A stretch of DNA of 34,070 nt from Candidatus Pararuminococcus gallinarum (GTDB taxonomy: Bacteria; Bacillota; Clostridia; Oscillospirales; Ruminococcaceae), in contig CAJFSX010000013.1 in the NCBI GenBank assembly GCA_904419775.1, forward strand, positions 1 through 34,070, given 5' to 3'. Under the pieces are notes generated by a model. It was given only the letters and a program-made list of their open reading frames with translations, did no database searches and was not told the origin of the DNA. The position numbers and the translations under genes were made by a program. Positions 7,121 to 14,897 of this stretch are shown here, one piece after another. Positions within the stretch are counted from its first letter, which is position 1. The number at the start of each line of letters is the position of its first letter.

Positions 7121-7157
7121 GGGGGCAGCCTTCCTTTGAGAAGGCTGCCCCCTTTTT
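7121..7157 (+). terminator. Strong terminator of nadA (likely bidirectional)
   Basis: Perfect 13-bp GC-rich stem, 7121-7133 (GGGGGCAGCCTTC) with 7140-7152, six-base loop, then TTTTT at 7153-7157. It sits between convergent genes, 12 bases after the nadA stop and 15 before the stop of the DUF3788 gene. Confidence 0.95.
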
Positions 7158-7171
7158 CATCATCATTTTCT

Positions 7172-7585
7172 TCACTTCCTGTTGGGCTTTCTTTTCAGGG
7201 CCAATAAATTCATAAAATCATGAAACATGGATGTATCAGTCGGTTCAAACATTATCCATTTGCCATCACGGTAAGTTTTCGATTCATCGTAGATCTTTTG
7301 GACTTGTTTAGAATAACGATTTCGTTCTGTTTCAAACTTTGCTCTCTCGTCTTTTCCAAAGATAATCATAAAACCTATACAATTTTCTCTGGCGTATAGC
7401 GCGCAAAGTGTCTTACCGCCTCGACGATATTTATACTCATAAGTCCATGCTTTACCGCCTTTATTCCACAGGCATTCCATCTCGTATTTTTCTTCAATTA
7501 AAGTACACAACTTGTTCCATACATCATATAATGATTGCCCGACTAAAACAGTCATTTCCTCTGCATTCGGTATTTTATCAAGCAT
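7172..7585 (-). CDS. DUF3788-family protein
   Basis: 137 residues, cytosolic, no signal or membrane segment. The sequence fits the DUF3788 family of small proteins (YDVWNKLCTLIEEKYEM near the N-terminus, then a WTYEYKYRRGGKTLCALYAREN strand region and an acidic/basic C-terminal helix ending KRKPNRK). Function unknown; the family appears in scattered fashion in Firmicutes and Bacteroidetes. It starts 27 bases after the stop of the VOC gene and is probably co-transcribed with it. The DNA here is noticeably more AT-rich than the flanking genes, hinting at recent acquisition of the pair. Confidence 0.75.
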   Translation of the reverse strand: MLDKIPNAEEMTVLVGQSLYDVWNKLCTLIEEKYEMECLWNKGGKAWTYEYKYRRGGKTLCALYARENCIGFMIIFGKDERAKFETERNRYSKQVQKIYDESKTYRDGKWIMFEPTDTSMFHDFMNLLALKRKPNRK

Positions 7586-7612
7586 GGTTGTCTCTCCCCC
7601 GTAAATTCTTTT

Positions 7613-8071
7613 TTATCGCATGCAAGCATTTATAAATTTCATGGGTACATTCATACGTTCTGCAACCTGTTCGGGTGTCATGCCACTGTCTAAGAAGCGT
7701 TTGCATACTACTTTTAAGTTTTCTCCAACCTCGATTATATGCCTGTCTGGGTCATAGAAGCGGACAACACGCTGTCCCCATGCATGCTCTATCACAGGGT
7801 GGACATATTCGATATCATATCTTTTCAGTTTGTCAGCGAACTGATCAAAATCATCTTCCTCAAAGTAGATTTCAAAATCGTTGCCGCCAAAAGAAACGTC
7901 ACTTGTGCCGGTAAACTCTTTGTATGTTTCCACTGTCTGTAAAGCTAGACCGCCTGTTAAAGTTTTATTTGATCCAAAATCCATAATAACATGAAGCCCC
8001 AAAATTTTTTTATAAAACTCAACGGATTTATCTATATCAGTTACTACCAACATAGGATTTTTTAATTTCAT
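7613..8071 (-). CDS. VOC/glyoxalase-family protein
   Basis: 152 residues from the ATG at 8071, chosen because GAGGG lies about 7 bases upstream; extending to 8116 would read into a terminator. A single vicinal-oxygen-chelate module (about 3-115; LVVTDIDKSVEFYKKILGLHVIMDFG ... FEIYFEEDDFDQFADKL ... RVVRFYDPDRHIIEVGE) is followed by a helical tail (MTPEQVAERMNVPMKFI) often found in VOC proteins annotated as bleomycin-resistance-like. VOC proteins include glyoxalase I, dioxygenases and drug-binding resistance proteins. The metal-binding residues cannot be assigned with certainty from sequence alone, so no substrate is proposed. First gene of an AT-rich two-gene unit. Confidence 0.85.
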   Translation of the reverse strand: MKLKNPMLVVTDIDKSVEFYKKILGLHVIMDFGSNKTLTGGLALQTVETYKEFTGTSDVSFGGNDFEIYFEEDDFDQFADKLKRYDIEYVHPVIEHAWGQRVVRFYDPDRHIIEVGENLKVVCKRFLDSGMTPEQVAERMNVPMKFINACMR

Positions 8072-8105
8072 CCATATTCCCTCTTTTTCACCGTTCTTAC
8101 GAAGA

Positions 8106-8135
8106 AAAAACGGCACGGAAAACCGTGCCGTTTTT
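8106..8135 (-). terminator. Terminator of the decarboxylase beta-subunit gene
   Basis: Perfect stem: 8106-8118 (AAAAACGGCACGG) pairs with 8123-8135 around an AAAA loop. On the minus strand the arm ends in a U-run. It lies 11 bases past the stop at 8147 and separates the sodium-pump genes from the VOC gene. Confidence 0.92.
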
Positions 8136-8146
8136 GAAATTGCAAT

Positions 8147-9295
8147 TTATGCAAGGATGCTCAACAGAACGCCAGCCGCCACTGCCGAACCGATAACGCC
8201 AGCGACATTGGGGCCCATGGCGTGCATGAGCAGGAAGTTCCCAGGATTGTCTGCCTGGCCAACCTTTTGGGAAACACGGGCAGCCATAGGAACAGCCGAT
8301 ACACCGGCAGAGCCGATGAGGGGATTGACCTTCCCGCCTGTTGCCTTATACATAATTTTACCAAAGAGGACACCGCAAGCTGTGCCGCAAGCAAAGGAAA
8401 TCAGGCCAAGAACGATAATGCCCAGAGTCTGCATATTTAAGAAGGTCTCCGCAGAAGCTGTAGATCCAACAGAAATGCCTAAGAAAATCGTGACAATATT
8501 CATCAGCTCATTCTGGGCTGTGTTAGAAAGCCTCTGGCAAACACCAGATTCTCTTAAGAGGTTGCCCAACATCAGCATACCAAGAAGGGGCGCTGCCATA
8601 GGCACCATCAGGGATACAACCAAGGTAACAAAGATGGGGAACAGAATCTTCTCTGTCTTGGATACCGGACGAAGCTGCTCCATTACAACCATACGCTCTT
8701 TTTTGGTGGTCAATAGCTTCATGATTGGCGGCTGGATAATGGGTACCAACGCCATATAGGAGTACGCCGCTATAGCGATGGGGCCTAACAGGTGAGACGC
8801 CAACTTGGAGGTAACGTAAATTGCGGTAGGTCCGTCAGCGCCGCCGATGATGCCGATAGCACCAGCTTCAGCGGGAGTAAATCCGAGCAGAAGAGCGCCT
8901 AAGAAGGTAAGGAAGATACCAATCTGTGCCGCAGCACCCAACAAAAAGCTTTTGGGGTTCGCGATCAGAGGACCAAAATCCGTCATCGCGCCGACACCCA
9001 AGAAAATAAGCGGCGGATATATTACATTCTCTACACCAAAATACAAATAAGAGAGAAGGCCACCTGAATCATGGGCGCCAAGATCTGCCAACGGTAGATT
9101 TGCCAAAAGGATACCAAACGCAATCGGCAGCAAAAGCAGTGGTTCGAATTTTTTTACAATTGCCAAGTACAACAAGACACAGGCAATGGCAATCATGACA
9201 GCATATTTCCATCCGTCACCAATAAAGAACTGAGCAAAACCAGATTCTAATGCCATATCCTGCAACGATTGCCAAAACGTTGCTAAGATTTCCAT
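8147..9295 (-). CDS. Na+-translocating decarboxylase, beta subunit
   Basis: 382 residues, a polytopic membrane protein with roughly nine to eleven hydrophobic segments. It matches the beta subunit of oxaloacetate/methylmalonyl-CoA/glutaconyl-CoA decarboxylases, which decarboxylates carboxybiotin and pumps Na+ outward. The signature [10 protein letters not shown] (151-160) contains the family's essential Asp (Asp154); other hallmarks are [20 protein letters not shown] and the C-terminal [19 protein letters not shown] nine bases before the ATG serves as ribosome binding site. It follows the gamma-subunit gene by 51 bases. Carboxyltransferase (alpha) and biotin carrier genes are not present here, so which of the three enzymes it serves cannot be decided. 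Confidence 0.94.
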   Translation of the reverse strand: MEILATFWQSLQDMALESGFAQFFIGDGWKYAVMIAIACVLLYLAIVKKFEPLLLLPIAFGILLANLPLADLGAHDSGGLLSYLYFGVENVIYPPLIFLGVGAMTDFGPLIANPKSFLLGAAAQIGIFLTFLGALLLGFTPAEAGAIGIIGGADGPTAIYVTSKLASHLLGPIAIAAYSYMALVPIIQPPIMKLLTTKKERMVVMEQLRPVSKTEKILFPIFVTLVVSLMVPMAAPLLGMLMLGNLLRESGVCQRLSNTAQNELMNIVTIFLGISVGSTASAETFLNMQTLGIIVLGLISFACGTACGVLFGKIMYKATGGKVNPLIGSAGVSAVPMAARVSQKVGQADNPGNFLLMHAMGPNVAGVIGSAVAAGVLLSILA

Positions 9296-9346
9296 GAGAT
9301 AAATCCCCGTCCTTTCACAATCAAACTCAAAATTCTTTTAACATTC

Positions 9347-9715
9347 CTAGAAAGGCTTCGTGTTTTCCATCATACCTGCCAAGCTCCAAACAGGACGGGC
9401 CTCTCGGGCTCTTTTGACACTTTTAATGGAATAATTGGACGAACCGCCCATCATACTCGCCACAGCCGCAGAAATTGCCGCAACCACCTCGCCGGGAATC
9501 CCCTGTTCCACCTTCATCAGCTGAGGAGGATTGGGAACCGCTTTGGTTGTAACCTCTTTCTTTTCATTTTTCTGCGTCTTATTGGGAGTTTCCTTACCTT
9601 GGACCGATGTCATAATCTTTCCAACCAAAAGAACCGCAATGATGAGGATAACAAGAGCAATGAATACAATTACTGTACCACTTAAAATAACCGATAACGC
9701 CAAATTCCAATCCAT
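9347..9715 (-). CDS. OadG-family gamma subunit of Na+-pumping decarboxylase
   Basis: 122 residues from the ATG at 9715 (AAGGAG with 10-base spacing; another ATG at 9721 is possible). One N-terminal transmembrane helix (about 5-33) is followed by a Lys/Asn/Pro-rich linker and a conserved C-terminal segment, IPGEVVAAISAAVASMMGG through VKRAREARPVWSLAGMMENT. This tail is typical of clostridial OadG proteins, where it anchors or bridges the peripheral carboxyltransferase to the beta subunit. It forms an operon with the beta-subunit gene downstream. A leader of about 85 bases separates it from a strong promoter at 9807-9835. Confidence 0.88.
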   Translation of the reverse strand: MDWNLALSVILSGTVIVFIALVILIIAVLLVGKIMTSVQGKETPNKTQKNEKKEVTTKAVPNPPQLMKVEQGIPGEVVAAISAAVASMMGGSSNYSIKSVKRAREARPVWSLAGMMENTKPF

Positions 9716-9806
9716 ATGCATCAATCTCCTTGGCTTAAAATTTCCGCCAAAACAGACAGAAGATTTCTTAAAAATCCTTATCTATTTTAAAACGATATCA
9801 AGTTTT

Positions 9807-9835
9807 ATTATATAATAATTTTCCTTTTTTTTCAA
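9807..9835 (-). promoter_or_regulatory. Sigma-A promoter for the decarboxylase gamma-beta operon
   Basis: Minus strand TTGAAA (9835-9830), 17-base spacer, TATAAT (9812-9807), in a very AT-rich stretch. It lies between the galactokinase stop (9909) and the gamma-subunit start. Confidence 0.8.
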
Positions 9836-9908
9836 TGATGAATCCCATCATTTTTACACGAAATATCTGCCCCAGTTTGTTAAATTATTGCCAAATTTTA
9901 TTTTCCCT

Positions 9909-11216
9909 TTATGCCAATTCCTGAGGAAGGACCATCATTGCCCCTTGACTACGGATAGTAAGGACATGACAACACCCTGTTCCCAAAGTTTGCTGCATCA
10001 CTACTTTATAGTTTCTGCTCAAATCTTCCGGAACATACGCCTGCATCGTTCCTGCGAATCCACCTCCGTGAACTCTCCAAGCTCCGCGACCCTTAAGCAG
10101 GTCTTCGGAAATAGCCAAGGCAAGGCTGAGTCCCTGACGCTGTGGTTTAGACCCAATAAAAACATTTTGCAACCGCATAAAAGAGGAATATCCTGATTCA
10201 ATTACCAGTGTTTTAAAGCGTTCAAAGTCTCCCTCTTTAAGGGCTTGCGCCTGCTTTTCTACCCTTTCATTTTCACCGAAAAAGTGCAGTGCTCTCAATA
10301 TCGCTCTGTCACTGAGCTTTTGGCGCAATACCACCTGAAAGTCGTAAATTGAATCGGCAAAGGTACGAAAATCCACTTCCCGCAACACCTTTTTCCCGAA
10401 TGCCCGCGCCACCTCTCCCATTTCTGAAATCACCTGGGCATATTCCTGGGTTAGATCCTCGTGGCTATCCCCTGTATCCACGATAAACAAGTCATGATGA
10501 TATTTTGAAAAATCCACTTTGATTTTCTCAATCAAGGGCTTTTCAGGATCTTTAAAATCAATGGCAACAAATCCGCCCATGGCACAGGCTGTTTGGTCCA
10601 TCAGGCCGCAAGGTTTTTTAAAGTAGGCATTTTCTGCAAATTTTCCGATTTTGGCGATCTCAACAGGGCCAAGTCTTCCCCCATTGTACAAATGGTTAAG
10701 GATGGTACCGATCATCACCTCATAAGCGGCTGAAGAGGAAAGCCCTGAGCCTTTTAATACATCGGAAGTAGTATAGGCATCAAATCCACTGATATGGTGT
10801 CCCAATTCTTTGAACCTAGCAAGTATTCCTCGAATAATAGATGCCGATGTACCTGATTCGGTTTGCTGGAATTCCAGTTCATCAATTGAAACAGTGTCCA
10901 TATTGTACCCATGGGATTTCAGCCGCACTAGATGGTCCGTGTTGGGGGAAACCACGGCAATCATATCCAAATTGACCGCTGCCGCCAAAACCCTGCCACA
11001 TTGATGGTCTGTATGGTTGCCTCCAATCTCAGTTCTCCCAGGAGCGCTAAAAAGAAAAACTTCTCGCTCATCTCCGTAAAGATTGGCAAATCGTTCTAGG
11101 GCAGCTAGGTACCTTTTCACCTGGCGCTCTACTGTATCGGGCGAATATAAAGCTGAAAATATAGAATCATAGCGTCCTTTCAGCAAATCGTCTTTCACTC
11201 GATAAAATGATGGCAT
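9909..11216 (-). CDS. galK: Galactokinase-type GHMP kinase
   Basis: 435 residues from the ATG at 11216, selected because AAAGGAGG lies seven bases upstream. GHMP-fold kinase with all three galactokinase motifs in order: a substrate-binding motif as SAPGRTEIGGNHTDHQ (canonical form GRTNLIGEHTDYN), the ATP loop LKGSGLSSSAAYEV, and the C-terminal HGGGFAGT. It would phosphorylate galactose (or a related sugar) at C1 in the Leloir pathway. The protein is longer than E. coli GalK (about 382) because of an N-terminal extension of roughly 60 residues, as in a clostridial subgroup with the GGNHTDHQ variant. galT and galE are not adjacent. No riboswitch is recognised upstream; a 24-base dyad at 11284-11307 may be its operator. 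Confidence 0.88.
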   Translation of the reverse strand: MPSFYRVKDDLLKGRYDSIFSALYSPDTVERQVKRYLAALERFANLYGDEREVFLFSAPGRTEIGGNHTDHQCGRVLAAAVNLDMIAVVSPNTDHLVRLKSHGYNMDTVSIDELEFQQTESGTSASIIRGILARFKELGHHISGFDAYTTSDVLKGSGLSSSAAYEVMIGTILNHLYNGGRLGPVEIAKIGKFAENAYFKKPCGLMDQTACAMGGFVAIDFKDPEKPLIEKIKVDFSKYHHDLFIVDTGDSHEDLTQEYAQVISEMGEVARAFGKKVLREVDFRTFADSIYDFQVVLRQKLSDRAILRALHFFGENERVEKQAQALKEGDFERFKTLVIESGYSSFMRLQNVFIGSKPQRQGLSLALAISEDLLKGRGAWRVHGGGFAGTMQAYVPEDLSRNYKVVMQQTLGTGCCHVLTIRSQGAMMVLPQELA

Positions 11217-11283
11217 TCGGCGTCCTCCTTTAATTCTAGGCACGCTGTCTTTCTAACAGGACGTACCTGATTCTTGCCAATTG

Positions 11284-11307
11284 AGTTTATCGCTGAGAGA
11301 ATAAACT
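11284..11307. repeat. 24-base inverted repeat upstream of galK
   Basis: AGTTTAT (11284-11290) and its exact complement ATAAACT (11301-11307) flank ten bases. It is 68 bases upstream of the galK start on the minus strand. Could be an operator for a sugar regulator or a leader hairpin. Confidence 0.4.
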
Positions 11308-11432
11308 AAATATGGGGAGCAAAATTTGGCTAAATATTTCTCAGGCCTTTTTATAGAGTAATACGTCCTATCCATAAAATCAACACTTTCTTAAAAATTC
11401 ACCTCTTGCCCTTCAATTTTGACGAAAAGTGT

Positions 11433-11461
11433 TTGCTTTTGTTCTTTTTTCCCATTATAAT
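11433..11461 (+). promoter_or_regulatory. Sigma-A promoter for mscS
   Basis: TTGCTT (11433-11438), 17-base spacer, TATAAT (11456-11461). The start would be about 11468, a leader near 65 bases. Confidence 0.65.
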
Positions 11462-11532
11462 GCTCATATGAAATAATCTTTGACGCCTTGCAAAAAGTGA
11501 GGGCGTCTATCACTATCATGGGAGGTAAGATT

Positions 11533-12420
11533 ATGGAAGACACCGCAGAAAAAATCGTGGAAACGGTGACACAAGATACCTCCAAGCTGTCGACCATGTG
11601 GTCTCAGTTTGTAGATAAACTGGTAGATTTTCTTCCTACCTTAGTCACTGCTCTCATCGTATTGGCAGTGGGATATGTCATTATAAAAATCTTGATGAAG
11701 TTGATTGCCAAGGGCCTTAAAAAAAGCCGGCTGGATGTGAGCCTCCACGGATTTATTCAGTCCGTCCTGCATATTGTCCTATTGATTCTGCTGCTGATTA
11801 CAGTAGCCAGCACCTTAGGCATCCCCACCGCTACCTTCGTCACCGTCCTCGGAAGCGCAGGCCTCGCTATTTCCCTCGCCCTTCAGGACAGTCTCAAGAA
11901 TGTCGCCGGCGGTATTCTGATTCTCTTTTCCCGTCCCTTTACCCTTGGGGACTATATTGAGGTAGAGGATCAGGCGGTCTCTGGTACCGTTTGTGAAATC
12001 GGCCTTGTTTATACCCGTTTGAACACACCGGATAACAAACGGATTTTTGTTCCCAACGGGCAAGCCTGTAATGCTACCATCGTCAACTATTCTGCCGAGG
12101 AAAAACGCCGGCTGGATCTCATCTTTTCTGTCAGTTATGACACCGATCTAGAAAAAGCCAAAGGGATTTTACGTCAGATTGTAGAAAATAATCCCTTGGC
12201 TTTGAAGGATCCTGAACCTATGATCCGCGTCTGCTCTCATTCCGCTAATTCGGTGGACATTGCCTGTCGGGTCTGGGTGGAAAGCAAACACTATTGGGAT
12301 CTTAATTTTGACCTATATGAAGAGGTAAAGAAAGAATTCGATAAAAATCAAATTGAAATTCCCTTTAACCAGGTGGATATGCATATTAAACATGATTCGT
12401 TTAAAAAATCCTCGAAATAG
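11533..12420 (+). CDS. mscS: Small-conductance mechanosensitive channel MscS
   Basis: 295 residues from the ATG at 11533, which follows GGAGG by seven bases; the longer reading from 11488 lacks a ribosome binding site. Three transmembrane helices (roughly residues 30-50, 70-95 and 100-130), of which TM3 lines the pore. The hallmark stretch GSAGLAISLALQDSLKNVAGG continues into ILFSRPFTLGDYIEV, the start of the beta domain. The C-terminal cytoplasmic cage domain ends with QIEIPFNQ. It opens when membrane tension rises and releases solutes on hypo-osmotic shock. Monocistronic, with its own promoter and a terminator hairpin directly after the stop. Confidence 0.95.
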   Translation: MEDTAEKIVETVTQDTSKLSTMWSQFVDKLVDFLPTLVTALIVLAVGYVIIKILMKLIAKGLKKSRLDVSLHGFIQSVLHIVLLILLLITVASTLGIPTATFVTVLGSAGLAISLALQDSLKNVAGGILILFSRPFTLGDYIEVEDQAVSGTVCEIGLVYTRLNTPDNKRIFVPNGQACNATIVNYSAEEKRRLDLIFSVSYDTDLEKAKGILRQIVENNPLALKDPEPMIRVCSHSANSVDIACRVWVESKHYWDLNFDLYEEVKKEFDKNQIEIPFNQVDMHIKHDSFKKSSK

Positions 12421-12453
12421 AATAGGCCGGCTGGGATAATCAGCCGGCCTATT
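12421..12453. terminator. Bidirectional hairpin between mscS and the coat-like gene
   Basis: Perfect 13-bp stem (12421-12433, AATAGGCCGGCTG, with 12441-12453) and a seven-base loop, filling exactly the space between the two convergent stop codons. Poly-U is weak on either side (CTATTTC), but the stem is very stable. Confidence 0.8.
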
Positions 12454-12723
12454 CTATTTCCTCAGGTATTTTTTTCTGGCCTGTTCCAGCTTTTCCGGGT
12501 CAGCTTCCCTGCTCTCGTACCAGCCTCTTTTTTTCATATCATCGAAAATATCCTGCTGGATTTGGTGTTCCTCGTGAAGTATCCCCATAATATCGCTTTT
12601 CAGCTCCATATGCTCGCATTCGTTGGCGCCGGAATTATAGATACCAGTAATGAATTTCTGGGAGGCCAGAGCATCACTCATCCTGTCTTTGTCGCTCATT
12701 CCTATCTCGTCCAGTCTTTTCAT
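12454..12723 (-). CDS. CotF-like spore coat protein
   Basis: 89 residues, helical and charged, no membrane segment. It fits the coat F/ferritin-like family (DRMSDALASQKFITGIYNSGANEC, then an ILHEEHQIQQDIFDDMKKRGWY motif). The 'HEEHQIQ' and 'M-KRGWY' pattern recurs in CotF-type proteins of spore formers. It starts nine bases after the stop of the next small coat-like gene, forming a two-gene unit. Presumably expressed in the mother cell late in sporulation; no sigma-E/K promoter could be assigned by eye. Role in the spore coat is inferred from family only. Confidence 0.8.
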   Translation of the reverse strand: MKRLDEIGMSDKDRMSDALASQKFITGIYNSGANECEHMELKSDIMGILHEEHQIQQDIFDDMKKRGWYESREADPEKLEQARKKYLRK

Positions 12724-12732
12724 TCCGTCCTC

Positions 12733-12921
12733 CTAACTTTGCAGGTTCTTTGCCAGCTTCTCATAGTGGTTGAGATGGGCAGCGGCAATCTGCTCACATT
12801 TTGACTTGACCTGGGGGTCATCGGTGGCCTGGGCATAGGCTTTATATTTTTTGACAAGCACCTGTTCATATCCAAGCTGATCCTCTAGCATGGCCAATTC
12901 TTTCTCACTTAGCTTAGACAA
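12733..12921 (-). CDS. Small spore-coat/ferritin-like protein
   Basis: 62 residues if it starts at the TTG at 12921, which is preceded by AAGGAG with 10-base spacing and gives the expected N-terminus (L/M)SKLSEKELAMLEDQL. An upstream ATG at 12963 lacks a ribosome binding site. A two-helix protein, GYEQVLVKKYKAYAQATDD through CEQIAAAHLNHYEKLAKNL, of the short clostridial family annotated as spore coat or ferritin-like. The E..YEQ...KY and H..HYE positions resemble ferritin-like helices but no full di-metal site can be claimed. First gene of a pair with the CotF-like gene. Confidence 0.78.
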   Translation of the reverse strand: MSKLSEKELAMLEDQLGYEQVLVKKYKAYAQATDDPQVKSKCEQIAAAHLNHYEKLAKNLQS

Positions 12922-13016
12922 AACGCACCTACTCCTTCCTGGCTCAAATGAACAGCCTGGCATTATTTTGTCCAACACTATCAAAATTATCGGCCTTGGA
13001 ATTTTTGCATAAAAAT

Positions 13017-13045
13017 AAAAAAAGCAGCCTGTAGGCTGCTTTTTT
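13017..13045 (-). terminator. Terminator of mreB
   Basis: GCAGCC (13024-13029) pairs with GGCTGC (13034-13039) around TGTA, flanked by A and T runs so that it can work both ways. It immediately follows the mreB stop at 13046 on the minus strand, with seven U residues after the stem. Confidence 0.92.
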
Positions 13046-14062
13046 CTACTTCATTTTGATTCCCGTATCCACAAAGCCATCGTAAAGCTTATCCAGATAA
13101 TCAAAGGACATGGCCGTTCCTTTGGCCACACAATTGACCGGATCTTCCGCCACCCGGGCCTTGATCTTGGTCTGCTCGGTAATGAGGGTATCCATGCCAT
13201 AGAGCAAGGAACCGCCGCCCGTCATCACAATACCGTTACTGTAAACATCTCCGACTAGCTCTGGGGGGGTCCGCTCAATGACCTGTTGGACACTGAGGAT
13301 GATCTCCGCGACGTGATCTTTGATGGCTCCGTAAATTTCCTTCCAACCGATGTCGATCATCTGTGGAAGACCGGTGAGCAGATTCCTTCCCCTAACAGCG
13401 ACCGACTTGCTGTCCTCACGGGGATAGGCACAGCCCACTTCTGTTTTAATGTGCCGCGCCGTCTGCTCACCAATGAGCAGGTTGTGATAATCTTTCATAT
13501 GTCTGATGATTGCATCATCCATCTTGTTGCCCGCAACCTTAATCGATTGCTTGGTGACAATTCCATTTAAGGAAAGGACAGCTATGTCGGTAGTGCCACC
13601 GCCAATGTCTACAATCATGTTGCCGTTTGGTTTTGTAATATCCAGTCCCGCTCCCAAGGCAGCCGCAACCGGCTCTTCAATTAAATAGACCTTCCGCGCT
13701 CCAGCAGTGGCGGCAGAATCCACCACGGCTTTGGACTCCACCTCTGTAATCTGTGAGGGTACACAAATGCTCACCCGAGGTTTTATAATGCTGTTTCCAA
13801 AGACCTTGTGGAGAAAAAATTTAATCATAACCTCCGTAGCCGCATAGTCGGAAATGACACCATCACTCATGGGCTTGATGACCTGTAGCCTGTCCGGCGC
13901 CTTTCCCAACATGCGGTAGGCTTCTTCTCCCACCGCCACTACTTCATCTGTTTTCCGATTGATTGCCACTACAGACGGTTCGCTGAGCACCGCGCCCTTA
14001 TCCTTAAAATAGATGATGACTGTTGTAGTTCCAAGGTCGATACCGATATCCATTGATGACAC
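13046..14062 (-). CDS. mreB: MreB/Mbl rod-shape actin homologue
   Basis: 338 residues. The GTG at 14062 is preferred because AGGGGG ends seven bases upstream; the ATG at 14053 is 16 away. Actin-fold ATPase with phosphate-1 motif GIDLGTTTVIIY, phosphate-2 motif DIGGGTTDIAVL and the adenosine motif MTGGGSLLYG. It polymerises on the inner membrane face and directs the elongation machinery (SEDS glycosyltransferase and PBP2). Not followed by mreC/mreD, so it may be an Mbl- or MreBH-like paralogue rather than the principal MreB; sequence alone does not settle that. It has its own promoter and terminator. Confidence 0.92.
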   Translation of the reverse strand: MSSMDIGIDLGTTTVIIYFKDKGAVLSEPSVVAINRKTDEVVAVGEEAYRMLGKAPDRLQVIKPMSDGVISDYAATEVMIKFFLHKVFGNSIIKPRVSICVPSQITEVESKAVVDSAATAGARKVYLIEEPVAAALGAGLDITKPNGNMIVDIGGGTTDIAVLSLNGIVTKQSIKVAGNKMDDAIIRHMKDYHNLLIGEQTARHIKTEVGCAYPREDSKSVAVRGRNLLTGLPQMIDIGWKEIYGAIKDHVAEIILSVQQVIERTPPELVGDVYSNGIVMTGGGSLLYGMDTLITEQTKIKARVAEDPVNCVAKGTAMSFDYLDKLYDGFVDTGIKMK

Positions 14063-14117
14063 GTTATGTCCCCCTATTCTCTATATGAAATCTTTAAACG
14101 TTTATATTCAATCCATT

Positions 14118-14146
14118 ATTATATGTAGTTTTTTTTGTTTTTTCAA
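14118..14146 (-). promoter_or_regulatory. Sigma-A promoter for mreB
   Basis: Minus strand TTGAAA (14146-14141), 17-base A-rich spacer, TATAAT (14123-14118), about 55 bases before the GTG start. Confidence 0.78.
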
Positions 14147-14174
14147 GTAAATTTCCTGAACGATGGTTGGGGAC

Positions 14175-14894
14175 TCAAAGATTTTCTTTTGTCCCATTTC
14201 CATGTTCCAACACAGTAGCGGCACAGGTTATGCAGTAGACCTGCTGGGCGCCCGCCTTCTTCAGCGCCTTGGCGCACTCCCCCGCTGTGGAGCCTGTGGT
14301 CAGCACGTCATCCACCAGCAAAATTGTCTTGGCCCAGTCCGGCAAGCAAGCCGAAAAAGCACCGGACAGGTTGGTGCGCCGCTCCCCAGCAGGCAGGCCC
14401 CGCTGGCGTTTGGTTTCCCGCACCTTGGTGATGGCTTTTTCTCTGAGCGGAATGCCAAGTCTCCGGGAAAGTTCTTTTCCCAATAGGGCGCTGTGGTTAT
14501 ACTCCCGTTCCCGCCGTTCTGACCTGTGCATGGGTACTGGGACAATCAGGTCAAACTGCTCAGAGGGAAAGGCCTCTTTTACCCTTGTCTCCATGAAAAC
14601 GGCCAGCAACGGTGTCAGCTCCCGTTGGCCGTAAAATTTTAGCTGATGGATCAGGTGCCGCGCCTTCCCTCCATAGTAAAAAGGGGCGGCCGCACCGTCA
14701 AAGGCAAATTCATCCCCCTCGCAGACACAGTTTGCCCGATCTCTCCCGCAAAAGGGGCAAATATTGCTGCCGATGGTGGGGAGATCGGCGCGGCACAAGG
14801 AGCAGATTTCTTCCTCCTGCCCGATGATCCTGCCGCAGATAGCGCATCGCTTACAGAACAGAACCGACAACAGCCGCTCGATTGCCCCGTTCAT
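14175..14894 (-). CDS. comF: ComF-family phosphoribosyltransferase-like protein
   Basis: 239 residues, typical ComF length. The N-terminal zinc-ribbon region carries Cys at 14, 17, 20, 31, 34, 46, 49, 56 and 58. The C-terminal half is a type I phosphoribosyltransferase fold with VPVPMHRSERREREYNHS and the PRPP loop ILLVDDVLTTGST. ComF is needed for natural transformation in Bacillus and Haemophilus, where it links to single-stranded DNA handling; in clostridia its role is untested. It begins three bases after the recD2 stop, so the two DNA-processing genes are translationally coupled. A GGGAC/GTCCC dyad overlaps its 3' end but lacks a U-run. Confidence 0.92.
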   Translation of the reverse strand: MNGAIERLLSVLFCKRCAICGRIIGQEEEICSLCRADLPTIGSNICPFCGRDRANCVCEGDEFAFDGAAAPFYYGGKARHLIHQLKFYGQRELTPLLAVFMETRVKEAFPSEQFDLIVPVPMHRSERREREYNHSALLGKELSRRLGIPLREKAITKVRETKRQRGLPAGERRTNLSGAFSACLPDWAKTILLVDDVLTTGSTAGECAKALKKAGAQQVYCITCAATVLEHGNGTKENL

Positions 14895-14897
14895 TTT

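Larger units (their letters stand above)
11217..11532. other. Intergenic region between galK and mscS
   Basis: A 316-base divergent spacer. It holds the galK ribosome binding site, a perfect 7-bp inverted repeat (AGTTTAT/ATAAACT, 11284-11290 and 11301-11307), and the mscS promoter at 11433-11461. No coding sequence or known RNA element is seen. A convincing galK promoter is not visible; TTGATT with a poor TACTCT -10 near 11350-11380 is the best candidate. Confidence 0.6.

Noticed and set aside
13016-13045. CRISPR-like or mobile repeat suggested by the several near-identical hairpins in the window
   Set aside because: Each is a single-copy intrinsic terminator with a different stem sequence; there is no regular spacing or shared repeat.
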